Assembly: GCA_000017645.1 (NCBI GenBank)
Contig: CP000781.1
Coordinates: forward strand, 1,702,001 to 1,766,000
Length of the DNA: 64,000 nt
Direction: 5' to 3'
Origin: Xanthobacter autotrophicus Py2
GTDB lineage: Bacteria; Pseudomonadota; Alphaproteobacteria; Rhizobiales; Xanthobacteraceae
In this document: in pieces, positions 32,971-41,025 of the stretch
How positions within the stretch are numbered: the first letter of the stretch is position 1
Layout of the letters: every line of letters starts with the position of its first letter
Program-made: the position numbers and the translations under genes
The notes under the pieces: model-generated
Database searches by the model: none
What the model saw: only the letters and a program-made list of their open reading frames with translations
What the model was told of the DNA's origin: nothing

Positions 32971-33345
32971 ATGCCACCCATCGTGTCCACGCGGATCGAG
33001 GACGAACTGCGCGAAGGCCCGGAGATTTCGCCCGAACTCGACCAGCTTATGCGCAATGCGCGCAAGGCGAGCGATTTCCTGAAAGCGCTCTCCCACGAGA
33101 ACCGGCTCTTGCTGCTGTGCCTGCTGGCCGAGCGCGAGCGGTCGGTGACCGAGCTGGAGAATATCCTGTCCCTGCGCCAGCCCACGGTGTCCCAGCAACT
33201 GGCACGGCTGCGGCTGGACGATCTCGTCACCACGCGCCGCGACGGCAAGACCATCTATTACAGCCTCGCCAACGACGACGTGCGTCGGGTCATCTCGGTC
33301 ATCTACGACATGTATTGCGGGTCGGAACGCGCCGACAAGAGTTAA
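32971..33345 (+). CDS. soxR: SoxR, ArsR-family repressor of sox genes
   Basis: A 124-residue winged-helix ArsR protein (ASDFLKALSHENRLLLLCLLAERERSVTELENILSLRQPTVSQQLARL). The ArsR metal site ELCVCDL is absent. A cysteine in CLLAER and one in DMYCGSER could sense sulfur by forming a disulfide or polysulfide link. SoxR represses sox genes until a sulfur compound is present. It lies between soxS and soxT. Confidence 0.9.
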   Translation: MPPIVSTRIEDELREGPEISPELDQLMRNARKASDFLKALSHENRLLLLCLLAERERSVTELENILSLRQPTVSQQLARLRLDDLVTTRRDGKTIYYSLANDDVRRVISVIYDMYCGSERADKS

Positions 33346-33417
33346 GACAAAACAGCGCCGGGCCGGCGACGGGGCGACACAAGTCCCGCGCCTGCCGTCT
33401 ACGGGAGGAGGCGGCGC

Positions 33418-34524
33418 ATGGATATTTCAAGCCCCTGGTGGACCGCGCTTGCGGGCCTCCTGGTGGGAGGCATCGCGGGTTTCTGCGTGTTCCGTGCCCG
33501 GCTGTGCACCTTCGGCGCCCTCGAGGATGCCATGGTGGGCAAGGACTGGCGGCGCATGAAGGTGTTCGCCCTCGCCCTTGGCCTTGCAATTGCCGGGACG
33601 CAGGCGCTGGCCCTCGCCGGCATCCTCGCGCCCGAGCGCACCAATTACGTACCCATGGCACTGCCGTGGCTTGGCATCCTGCTGGGCGGGCTGCTGTTCG
33701 GGCTCGGCATGGCGCTGGTGGGCACCTGCGCCTTCGGCTCCCTGGTGCGCCTCGGTTCGGGCGACCTGCGCAGCCTCGTGGTGCTGATGGTGTTCGGCGC
33801 GGCGGCCTACGCCACCTTGCGCGGGGTCCTCTCAGGCTTCCGGGTGGATGGGCTGGAACGCGTGGCCCTCGCCCTTCCCGCCGGCACGCAGGCGGATCTT
33901 CCCTCCCTCATCGGGCGGGTGGCGGGACACGACCTGCGGGGCTGGATGGGGGCGCTGGCGGTTCTCGCCCTGATCCTTCCCGCCTGTGCCGACCGCCGCC
34001 TCTGGCGCGCACCCCGGCTGATGACCGCCGGCATCGTGCTGGGGCTCGGCGTGGTGGCGGGATGGCTGGCCACGACGCTGCTGGTGGACGAATTCGCCCA
34101 TCCCACGGCGCCCCAGAGCCTGACCTTCGTGTCACCGGTAGCGCGGACCCTGTTCGGCCTGCTGTTCGACCAAGCGAGCCTTGCCGAGTTCGGTGCCGGC
34201 AGCGTGTTCGGCGTGGCGCTGGGCGCGTTCGCGGCCGCGCGGCGATCGGACGGCTTTCGCTGGGAGGCGTTCGACGATCCGCGCGAGATGAAGCGCCATC
34301 TCCTCGGCGCGGTGCTGATGGGGATGGGCGGCATCCTGTGCGGGGGCTGCACCATCGGGCAGGGGCTGACGGCGGGATCGCTCCTGGCCTTGTCCTGGCC
34401 GCTGGCCGTCGCCGGCATGGTAGTGGGCGCGCGGCTCGGCATCGCGCTGCTGATGGAGGGGTCGTTCATCCACGCGGTGCGCGGCATGATCGACGCGCAC
34501 AGGCGCTGGCGGGCGGGGCCCTGA
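33418..34524 (+). CDS. soxT: SoxT, YeeE/YedE-type sulfur-compound transporter
   Basis: A 368-residue membrane protein with about nine or ten segments. The YeeE/YedE markers are GFCVFRARLCTFGALEDA, GMALVGTCAFGSLVRLGSGDLRS and GGILCGGCTIGQGLTAGSLLA, with the conserved cysteines that pass sulfur in thiosulfate importer TsuA. In soxSRT clusters SoxT is thought to import a sulfur compound that signals to SoxR. It follows soxR by 72 bases and has a GGGAGGAGG site. Confidence 0.88.
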   Translation: MDISSPWWTALAGLLVGGIAGFCVFRARLCTFGALEDAMVGKDWRRMKVFALALGLAIAGTQALALAGILAPERTNYVPMALPWLGILLGGLLFGLGMALVGTCAFGSLVRLGSGDLRSLVVLMVFGAAAYATLRGVLSGFRVDGLERVALALPAGTQADLPSLIGRVAGHDLRGWMGALAVLALILPACADRRLWRAPRLMTAGIVLGLGVVAGWLATTLLVDEFAHPTAPQSLTFVSPVARTLFGLLFDQASLAEFGAGSVFGVALGAFAAARRSDGFRWEAFDDPREMKRHLLGAVLMGMGGILCGGCTIGQGLTAGSLLALSWPLAVAGMVVGARLGIALLMEGSFIHAVRGMIDAHRRWRAGP

Positions 34525-34697
34525 TACCAAGGGCCGATACTCGACTCGCCGGCCCCTTGCCAAGCCCGCGCGGCGCCTGAGCGCAACCCTCTCGGCATCG
34601 GTCAAAGACCGGGGCCGTTGGTCTGACGCATATCCTTTCAAATCGCGCGGGACATGAAAGCCGACTGAAAGCTTGGGTGGCCTAGAAGGGCTTACGA

Positions 34698-34747
34698 GCA
34701 CCCGTCGCCAACGGGTGCCGCAAGACCAAGAGAATGCCGCAAGGCAT
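34698..34747 (+). other. Two-hairpin leader before the NMT1-type transporter operon
   Basis: GCACCCGT-CGCCA-ACGGGTGC (8-bp stem) is followed after 15 bases by ATGCC-GCAA-GGCAT (5-bp stem with a GNRA-type loop). Both stems are perfect and end 51 bases before the start of the binding protein. It may be a regulatory leader or an mRNA-processing signal. It does not match a riboswitch class I know. Confidence 0.45.
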
Positions 34748-34798
34748 CGCCATTTGAGGAAACGCGCGCGCAAAGCGCCCTTCAGGGAAGACCGACCC

Positions 34799-35845
34799 AT
34801 GCCCCATTTCTCCCCGTTCCGCCGCGCGGGACGCAGCCTGCGTGTCGTCGCCGGCTCGTTCATCGTCGCCGCCGGCCTCATGTCCGCGAGCGCGGCGTCG
34901 GCGGAAAAGCTCACCATCATCGTCGGCGGCATGGAGAAGCAGATCTACCTGCCGGCCGTGCTCACCCGCGAGCTGGGCTACTTCAAGGACGAGGGGCTCG
35001 ATGTCGAGCTGATCAACACCCGTGCCGGTGTCGAGGCGGAGAACGAGCTGCTCGCCGGCGCCGTGCAGGGCGTGGTGGGCTTCTACGACCACACCATCGA
35101 CCTCCAGGCCAAGGGCAAGTTCATCAAGTCCGTGGTGCAGTTCAGCCAGGCGCCGGGCGAAGTGCAGATGGTCTCCGCCAAGTTCGCGGACCAGATCAAG
35201 TCCCCCGCCGACTTCAAGGGCCACACCCTGGGCGTGACCGGCCTCGGCTCCTCCACTGATTTCCTCACCCACTATCTTGCCGCGCGGGCGGGCCTGAAGC
35301 CCGGTGACTTCTCGCTGCTGCCGGTGGGCGCGGGCAATACCTTCATCGCGGCCATGAAGCAGGACCAGATCCAGTCCGGCATGACCACGGAACCCACCAT
35401 CGGTCAGTTGGTGAAGACCGGCGTCGCCAAGATCCTGGTGGACATGCGCACCCCCGAGAAGACCGTGGCGGCCCTCGGCGGACCTTATCCCGCCGCGTCC
35501 TTCTACGTGCAGTCGTCGTGGCTCGACAGCCATGCCGATGATGCGCAGAAGCTCGCCAACGCCTTCGTGCGCACCATGCGCTTCATCGCCAGCCACAGCG
35601 CTGCTGAGATCGCCGAGAAGATGCCCAAGGATTATCTCGTCGGCGACAAGGACCTCTACATCCAGGGCCTCGCCGAGGGCAAAGCCCAGTTCACGCCGGA
35701 CGGCCGCATGCCGGCCGATGGCCCGGAGACGGTACTGAAGGTGCTGGCCGCCTTCTCGAAGAACGTCCAGGGCAAGCAGATCGACCTGTCGAAGACCTAC
35801 ACGACCGTCTTCGTCGATAACGCCGCCAAGACGCTGGGTAACTGA
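34799..35845 (+). CDS. ABC importer substrate-binding protein, NMT1/SsuA-like
   Basis: A 348-residue periplasmic binding protein of the nitrate/sulfonate/NMT1 superfamily. It has a signal peptide (RVVAGSFIVAAGLMSASAASA) and then KLTIIVGGMEKQIYLPAVLTRELGYFKDEGLDVELINTRAG, typical of SsuA/TauA-like proteins. The ligand could be a sulfonate, a pyrimidine precursor or another small anion. The nearby sox genes make a sulfur compound reasonable but do not prove it. It is the first gene of a three-gene transporter. Confidence 0.82.
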   Translation: MPHFSPFRRAGRSLRVVAGSFIVAAGLMSASAASAEKLTIIVGGMEKQIYLPAVLTRELGYFKDEGLDVELINTRAGVEAENELLAGAVQGVVGFYDHTIDLQAKGKFIKSVVQFSQAPGEVQMVSAKFADQIKSPADFKGHTLGVTGLGSSTDFLTHYLAARAGLKPGDFSLLPVGAGNTFIAAMKQDQIQSGMTTEPTIGQLVKTGVAKILVDMRTPEKTVAALGGPYPAASFYVQSSWLDSHADDAQKLANAFVRTMRFIASHSAAEIAEKMPKDYLVGDKDLYIQGLAEGKAQFTPDGRMPADGPETVLKVLAAFSKNVQGKQIDLSKTYTTVFVDNAAKTLGN

Positions 35846-35975
35846 CCCTCGGCAATTGAGCCTTCGCATTTGACGGCGGGCGCCTGACATTCGGCGCCGG
35901 CCGTCCCGAACCACAAACCAGAACCCGCAAGACCAAGGTCGCCGCGCGCCTGCCGCCGGCGACGGGAGGAAACTC

Positions 35976-36833
35976 ATGTCTCTTCAAGCCGTGGCGGACG
36001 TGCGTCCACCGATCATGCCCGCTGCCGCGCTGTCGCCGGCCATCGAGCTTGAGAACGTTACCCGCCGGTTCCTGACCCCCAACGGCAAGTCCATGACGGC
36101 GCTGCGCGATTTCACCATGACGGTGGATCGCGGCGAGTTCGCCTGCGTGGTCGGCCCCACCGGCTGCGGCAAGTCCACCACCCTCAACCTCGTCACCGGC
36201 CTCGCCAAGCCCAGCGCCGGCGAGGTGCGGGTGATGGGCGGCCCGGTGGAGGGCATCCACAAGGATGTGGGCTTCGTGTTCCAGGCGGATGCCCTGTTCC
36301 CCTGGCGCAGCGTGCTCGACAATGTGGCGGCCGGCCCGCTCTATCGCGGCCTGCCCCGGAAGGCGGCCTATGAGAAGGCGCGCGACTGGATCGCCCGCGT
36401 CGGCCTTGCCCGCTTCGAGAATCACTATCCGCACCAGCTCTCCGGCGGCATGCGCAAGCGCGTGGCGCTGGCCCAGACCTTCATCAACGAGCCCAAGATC
36501 CTGCTCATGGACGAGCCTTTCTCGGCCCTTGACGTGCAGACCCGCACCAACATGCAGGATGAGCTCTTGGACCTGTGGTCCGGCTCCGGCGCCTCGGTGG
36601 TGTTCGTCACCCATGACCTCGAAGAAGCGGTGGCGCTGGCCGACAAGGTCTATGTGCTCACCGCAGGCCCGGCCACGGTGAAGAGCGTCTACCACATCGA
36701 CCTGCCACGCCCGCGGGTGATGGAGGAGATCCGCTACGATCCGGCGTTCGTCGAGAAGTGCCGCATCATCTGGAACGACCTGCGCGAGGAAGTGCAGATC
36801 GGCCAGCAGCGCACCCTCGAAACCGGCCACTGA
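35976..36833 (+). CDS. ABC importer ATP-binding protein, SsuB/TauB-like
   Basis: A 285-residue ATPase. Walker A is GPTGCGKST, the Q-loop VFQADALFPWRSVLDN, the signature LSGGMRKR and Walker B ILLMDEPFSALD, followed by VFVTHDLEEA. These are the marks of the nitrate/sulfonate/taurine class. The start has GGGAGGAAACTC upstream. It drives import with the permease encoded 18 bases downstream. Confidence 0.88.
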   Translation: MSLQAVADVRPPIMPAAALSPAIELENVTRRFLTPNGKSMTALRDFTMTVDRGEFACVVGPTGCGKSTTLNLVTGLAKPSAGEVRVMGGPVEGIHKDVGFVFQADALFPWRSVLDNVAAGPLYRGLPRKAAYEKARDWIARVGLARFENHYPHQLSGGMRKRVALAQTFINEPKILLMDEPFSALDVQTRTNMQDELLDLWSGSGASVVFVTHDLEEAVALADKVYVLTAGPATVKSVYHIDLPRPRVMEEIRYDPAFVEKCRIIWNDLREEVQIGQQRTLETGH

Positions 36834-36851
36834 AGACAGGGAGGACATACA

Positions 36852-37739
36852 ATGACCATGCAGGCAGAAGCCCCGTCCGCCCCGTTCAAGGCGGCCCCCC
36901 GCGCGATCCCCACCGAAGCCGAGATCGAGGCCAAGGCTCGCGCCCGCCTCAAGGCCCGGCGCACCCTCGTCATTTCCCTACGCATCGCCATCCTGGTAGC
37001 GGTGCTGGGCATCTGGGAACTTGGGGCGCAGACCGGTTTCATCGATCCCTTCTTCTTCGCCAGCCCCTCGGGCATCGCCGAGCAGATCTGGGTGTGGATG
37101 ACCGAGGGCACCTCGCAGGGCTCGCTCTGGGTGCAGATTCTGGTCACGCTGGAAGAGACCGTGCTCGGCTTCTTCATCGGCGCCGCGGGCGGCATCGTCT
37201 GCGGCATCGTGCTCGGCCGCAACAAGCTCTTGGCGGACGTGTTCTCCATTTACATCAAGATCGCCAACTCCATCCCGCGCGTGGTGCTGGGCTCCATCTT
37301 CATCATCGCACTGGGCCTCGGCATGGCCTCGAAGGTGGCGCTGGCGGTGGTGATGGTGTTCTTCGTGGTATTCGCCAACGCCTTCCAGGGCGTGCGCGAG
37401 GCCGACCGCGCCATGATCGCCAATGCGCAGATCCTCGGTGCCTCGCCGTTCCAGATCACCACCTCGGTCATCATCCCCTCGGCCATGAGCTGGATTCTCG
37501 CGTCCCTGCACGTCTCCTTCGGCTTCGCGCTGGTTGGCGCGGTGGTGGGCGAGTTCCTGGGGGCGAAGCAGGGCGTCGGCCTGCTCATCGCCACGGCGCA
37601 GGGCGCGTTCAACGCCAACGGTGTGTTCGCGGCCATGATCATCCTCGCCGTGCTGGCACTGGTGATGGAGTTCCTCATCACGCTGGTGGAGAACCGGCTC
37701 GTGAAGTGGCGGCCCGTGCCCTACAGCGAGCAGAACTGA
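36852..37739 (+). CDS. ABC importer permease, SsuC/TauC-like
   Basis: A 295-residue inner-membrane permease with six segments. The EAA-type loop (FQGVREADRAMIANAQILGASPFQITTSVIIPSAMSW) contacts the ATPase. The N-terminal 50 residues are cytoplasmic and Ala/Lys/Arg-rich. The last gene of the unit, it faces the convergent histidine kinase 55 bases away. Confidence 0.88.
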   Translation: MTMQAEAPSAPFKAAPRAIPTEAEIEAKARARLKARRTLVISLRIAILVAVLGIWELGAQTGFIDPFFFASPSGIAEQIWVWMTEGTSQGSLWVQILVTLEETVLGFFIGAAGGIVCGIVLGRNKLLADVFSIYIKIANSIPRVVLGSIFIIALGLGMASKVALAVVMVFFVVFANAFQGVREADRAMIANAQILGASPFQITTSVIIPSAMSWILASLHVSFGFALVGAVVGEFLGAKQGVGLLIATAQGAFNANGVFAAMIILAVLALVMEFLITLVENRLVKWRPVPYSEQN

Positions 37740-37794
37740 GGAACGGGTCACCATCGGCGACCTTCCCTGCGAGCGGTGGCATCCGGTCTGGCGG

Positions 37795-39204
37795 TCAGGC
37801 GCCCCGGATGCCATCCTCCAGCCTGCCGGCGGCGGAAGCTGCCGGTAGCCGCATTTCCACCTTCAGACCGCCGGCCTCCGCAGTGCCGAGGGTGAGCGTC
37901 CCGCCGGCGCCGTCCACCACCTCCCGCACGATGGACAGGCCGATGCCGGAGCCCTCGCCGGGCGTGCCCGGCACCCGGTAGAAGCGCTCCCACACCTTGT
38001 CGCGCTCCTGCGGTGGGATGCCCGGCCCGGAATCCTCCACCGCCAGCACGGCCCAGTCGTCCTCCGCGCGCACGCTCACCGCGACGCTGCCGCCGGCGGG
38101 GGTATAGCGCAGGGCGTTCTCCACCAGATTCACGATGGCCTCGCGGGTCATGGCGCCGTCGCCCCGGGTGAGCACGGGCGCATCCGCGTCCAGGGCGAGG
38201 TCGATGCCGCGCTCGATGGCGAGGTCCACCAGCCCTTCCAGCACGAGCCTGGCGGACGCTGAAAGGTCGATCTCCTCGTCGCGCGGCCGTCGGCTGCCGG
38301 GTTCCGAGCGGGACAGGGTGAGCAACTGGCTGGCGAGGCGGGCGAGGCGCCGCGTGCTCTCCTGAACGCCGGACAGGGCCTCCTCGCGCTCGGCCGCATC
38401 CGGGGTGCGACGGGCATAGGTGACCTGGGTGGCGAGCAGCGCCAGCGGCGTGCGCAACTGGTGCGCCGCATTGGCGACGAAGCGGCGCTGAGCCGCCATC
38501 TGCCCTTCCACGCGGGCCATATAGGTGTTGAGGGCGGCGACCAGCGGCCGCAGCTCGCTCTGCACCGCTGCGTCGGGGATGGGGGCGAGGTCGTCGCGGC
38601 CCTTGTTCATCACCGTGTCGCGCAGGCGCAGCAGTGGCGCGAGGCCCTGGCGCAAGCCCACCAGCACGAGGAGGCCTGCGGCGGCGAGCAGCACCAGTTG
38701 CTGGCTGAAGCCGCCCACCCACAATTCGCGCACCATGGCGGCGTGCCCTGCCAGAGTCACGCCGACCACAACGGTTACGCGTTCGCCGTCATGGGCGCCC
38801 ACAACCGGATACTGGAGCGCGGCAAGGCGCAGATGCTGGTCGCGATAGGGGGCGGAGAAATGCAGGGGAACGCCTTCCTTCGGCGTCGCCTTCGGCCGGG
38901 GCAGGTCCGGATATCCGGTCAGGAGCCGTCCTTCCGCCGTGTCCACACGGTAAAAGACCCGGTCGCGGTGGCCGGTGTCGAACATCTCCAGCGCCACCGG
39001 CGGGATGGTGGCGTCGATGACCCCGCGGTCGAGGCGCACATCCTCGGCGATGGCGCGGACGGAGGCATCCAGCGTGCGGTCGGTGACGAGGTCGGCGGTG
39101 GCGCGGGCCTGCCGTCCGCTGGTCCACACGTTGAGCGCCACCAGCCCCGCCAGCGGCAGCAGCAGCCAGCACAGGAGCTGGAGGCGCAGGCTCTCAATGC
39201 GCAT
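37795..39204 (-). CDS. TctE-like sensor histidine kinase
   Basis: A 469-residue membrane kinase. It has a first membrane segment (LLCWLLLPLAGLVALNVWTSG), a periplasmic 2CSK_N-type sensor domain (about residues 30-160) and a second membrane segment (QQLVLLAAAGLLVLVGL). The phospho-acceptor helix is VANAAHQLRTPLALLATQ and the ATPase has NLVENALRYTP, DSGPGIP and GSGIGLSIV. TctE kinases commonly respond to tricarboxylates or related acids. It overlaps the response-regulator gene by 11 bases, so they act as a pair. Confidence 0.87.
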   Translation of the reverse strand: MRIESLRLQLLCWLLLPLAGLVALNVWTSGRQARATADLVTDRTLDASVRAIAEDVRLDRGVIDATIPPVALEMFDTGHRDRVFYRVDTAEGRLLTGYPDLPRPKATPKEGVPLHFSAPYRDQHLRLAALQYPVVGAHDGERVTVVVGVTLAGHAAMVRELWVGGFSQQLVLLAAAGLLVLVGLRQGLAPLLRLRDTVMNKGRDDLAPIPDAAVQSELRPLVAALNTYMARVEGQMAAQRRFVANAAHQLRTPLALLATQVTYARRTPDAAEREEALSGVQESTRRLARLASQLLTLSRSEPGSRRPRDEEIDLSASARLVLEGLVDLAIERGIDLALDADAPVLTRGDGAMTREAIVNLVENALRYTPAGGSVAVSVRAEDDWAVLAVEDSGPGIPPQERDKVWERFYRVPGTPGEGSGIGLSIVREVVDGAGGTLTLGTAEAGGLKVEMRLPAASAAGRLEDGIRGA

Positions 39205-39865
39205 CGTGCTGCAGCAGGTAGCCGAGGCCGCGCAGGGTGACGATGCGCACGTCGCTGCCCTCCAGCTTCTTGCGCACGCGGTGCACATAGATCTCGATGG
39301 CGCTGGGATCGGCAAGGTCGTCGAGGCCGAAGATGCTCTGGGAGAGCTGGGCCTTGCTGACGGTCTGCCCCGATTTCATGAGCAGCATCTCCAGCACCGC
39401 ATGCTCGCGCGGGGTGAGGGCGAGCGGGGTGCCGGAGAGGGCGAACAGGCGGGTATTGGTATCGAAAGCCAGCGCGCCGCAGCTGATCACCGGGTCCGGC
39501 CGCCGCGCCGAGCGGCGCAGCTGCACGCGGATGCGGGCTTCGAGCTCGGCGATGTCGAAGGGCTTGGCGAGATAGTCGTCCGCCCCTTCGTCGAGGCCGG
39601 CGACGCGGCCGTCGAGGCTCGCATTGGCGGTGAGGATGATGACCGGCACCGTATCCTTGCGGCTGCGGATGCGGCGCAGCAACTGCATGCCGTTGATCTT
39701 CGGCAGCGTGAGGTCGAGGATGACAAGATCATAGGCGGCAACGGCGAGCGCGTGGTCGGCCTCTTCCCCGTCGTGGAAGACATCGACCACGTAATTGTCC
39801 TGCCGCAGGATCTTCGCCAGCCAGCCGGCAAGCTCCAGATTGTCCTCAACCAGAAGAAGTCGCAT
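39194..39865 (-). CDS. TctD-like OmpR-family response regulator
   Basis: A 223-residue regulator. The receiver has the acidic LLVEDN pocket, phospho-acceptor Asp51 and lysine in DYLAKPFD. A winged-helix output domain follows (ALTPREHAVLEMLLMKSGQTVSKAQLSQSIFG and IYVHRVRKKLEGSDVRIVTLRGLGYLL). It works with the overlapping TctE-like kinase. Targets are unknown; the convergent ABC importer and the neighbouring TRAP cluster are possible. Confidence 0.9.
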   Translation of the reverse strand: MRLLLVEDNLELAGWLAKILRQDNYVVDVFHDGEEADHALAVAAYDLVILDLTLPKINGMQLLRRIRSRKDTVPVIILTANASLDGRVAGLDEGADDYLAKPFDIAELEARIRVQLRRSARRPDPVISCGALAFDTNTRLFALSGTPLALTPREHAVLEMLLMKSGQTVSKAQLSQSIFGLDDLADPSAIEIYVHRVRKKLEGSDVRIVTLRGLGYLLQHDAH

Positions 39866-39957
39866 GGGTTTCCTGTCCCGGCGGGCAGACTAGTGCCAAC
39901 GGCTTCGGTCTTCGACCGATGCCGAGAGGGCCACACTCAGGCGCCGCGCGGGCTTGA

Positions 39958-39992
39958 CCAATGGACCATGGGAAAAGCTCATGGTCCATTGG
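39958..39992. promoter_or_regulatory. Perfect 13-bp inverted repeat upstream of the response regulator
   Basis: CCAATGGACCATG and CATGGTCCATTGG are exact complements around a nine-base loop. It sits between the 2-hydroxyacid dehydrogenase stop and the response-regulator start, both on the minus strand. No T-run follows, so it is either an operator (autoregulation) or a rho-assisted stop for the TRAP/transketolase transcript. Confidence 0.6.
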
Positions 39993-40035
39993 GAAAATGC
40001 AGCGCCCGACCGCCGGGAAGGGCGTTTCCTCCGAT

Positions 40036-41025
40036 CTACGGCGTTGCCACGTTCACCGGGCGGCCGGCGGCGAAGGCCTCGATATTGGCGATGAGCTGGT
40101 CCGCCAGCGCCTGCTGCGCTTCCATGGAGGCCCAGGCCACATGGGGCGTCACGATGGCTTTCGGATGGTGGGCGAGGCGCATCACCGCGCTGTCGGCGGG
40201 GGGCGGCTCGGGCATGGCCACGTCGATGCCAGCGCCCGCCACCTGGCCGGCGTCGAGCGCCGCGATCAGCGCCTCCTCGTCAATAAGGCCACCACGGGCG
40301 GTGTTCACGAGGAGGGGCCGCCGGCCCATGCGGGCGAACTCCTCAGCGCCGATCAATCCCCGCGTCTCGAGCGTCAGCGGGCAGTGGAGGGTGAGCACGT
40401 CCGCGGTCTCGATCACCTCGGTGAACGGCATGTAGCCGGGGCGGGCCTCGCCCGCGCCCTTGCGGCCGGCGAACACCGGCTCCATGCCGAACGCGCGGCC
40501 AAGCGCCGCCACCTGCTGGCCGAGATCCCCCGAGCCGAAGATGCCGAGGCGCCGGCCGTGCAAATCGATGATGGGATGGGTGTGGAAGCAGAATTGCCCC
40601 GCCGCCTGCCATGCACCGGCCTTCACGTCCGCCGCATAGGGGCCGATGGCCCGCGCCAGGGCGAGGATGAGGGCGAAGGTGTGCTCCGGCACGCTTGCCT
40701 TGGCATAGCCGCGCACGTTGCTGACCGCGATGCCGGCTGCAGCGCAGGCGGCCTTGTCCACGCAGTCGGTGCCGGTGGCCGCCACCGCGATCAAAGCGAG
40801 GCGCGGCAGCCCGGCGATGGCTTCGGCGTCGAGCCGCACCTTGTTGAGGATGAGGATGTCCGCATCGCGGGCCCGCTCCATCAGTTCGGCCGGCGCGGTG
40901 CGGTCGAATTCCACCCAGTCGTGGGCGAAGGCCGGGCGCGCGAGCGTCACGGCCGGCGCCAGCGTCTCGCGATCGAGGAAGACGATGCGCGGGACGCGGC
41001 CCAGGGGCGGGAAGGGCGCGTTCAC
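40036..41025 (-). CDS. D-2-hydroxyacid dehydrogenase (glycerate dehydrogenase/hydroxypyruvate reductase-like)
   Basis: A 329-residue NAD(P)-dependent enzyme. The Rossmann motif is GIFGSGDLGQQVAALG; the catalytic Arg is in LVNTARGGLIDEEAL and the His in IVTPHVAWAS. The substrate-binding half comes first (KVRLDAEAIAGLPRLALIAVAATGTDCVD). It fits reduction of hydroxypyruvate or glyoxylate. Hydroxypyruvate is also a transketolase donor, which links it to its neighbour. The GTG start overlaps the transketolase stop in GTGA. Confidence 0.85.
   Translation of the reverse strand: MNAPFPPLGRVPRIVFLDRETLAPAVTLARPAFAHDWVEFDRTAPAELMERARDADILILNKVRLDAEAIAGLPRLALIAVAATGTDCVDKAACAAAGIAVSNVRGYAKASVPEHTFALILALARAIGPYAADVKAGAWQAAGQFCFHTHPIIDLHGRRLGIFGSGDLGQQVAALGRAFGMEPVFAGRKGAGEARPGYMPFTEVIETADVLTLHCPLTLETRGLIGAEEFARMGRRPLLVNTARGGLIDEEALIAALDAGQVAGAGIDVAMPEPPPADSAVMRLAHHPKAIVTPHVAWASMEAQQALADQLIANIEAFAAGRPVNVATP

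Noticed and set aside
34525..34798. A TPP riboswitch before the NMT1-like binding protein
   Set aside because: The conserved CTGAGA and the TPP pocket consensus were not found in the leader, so the NMT1 name alone is not enough.
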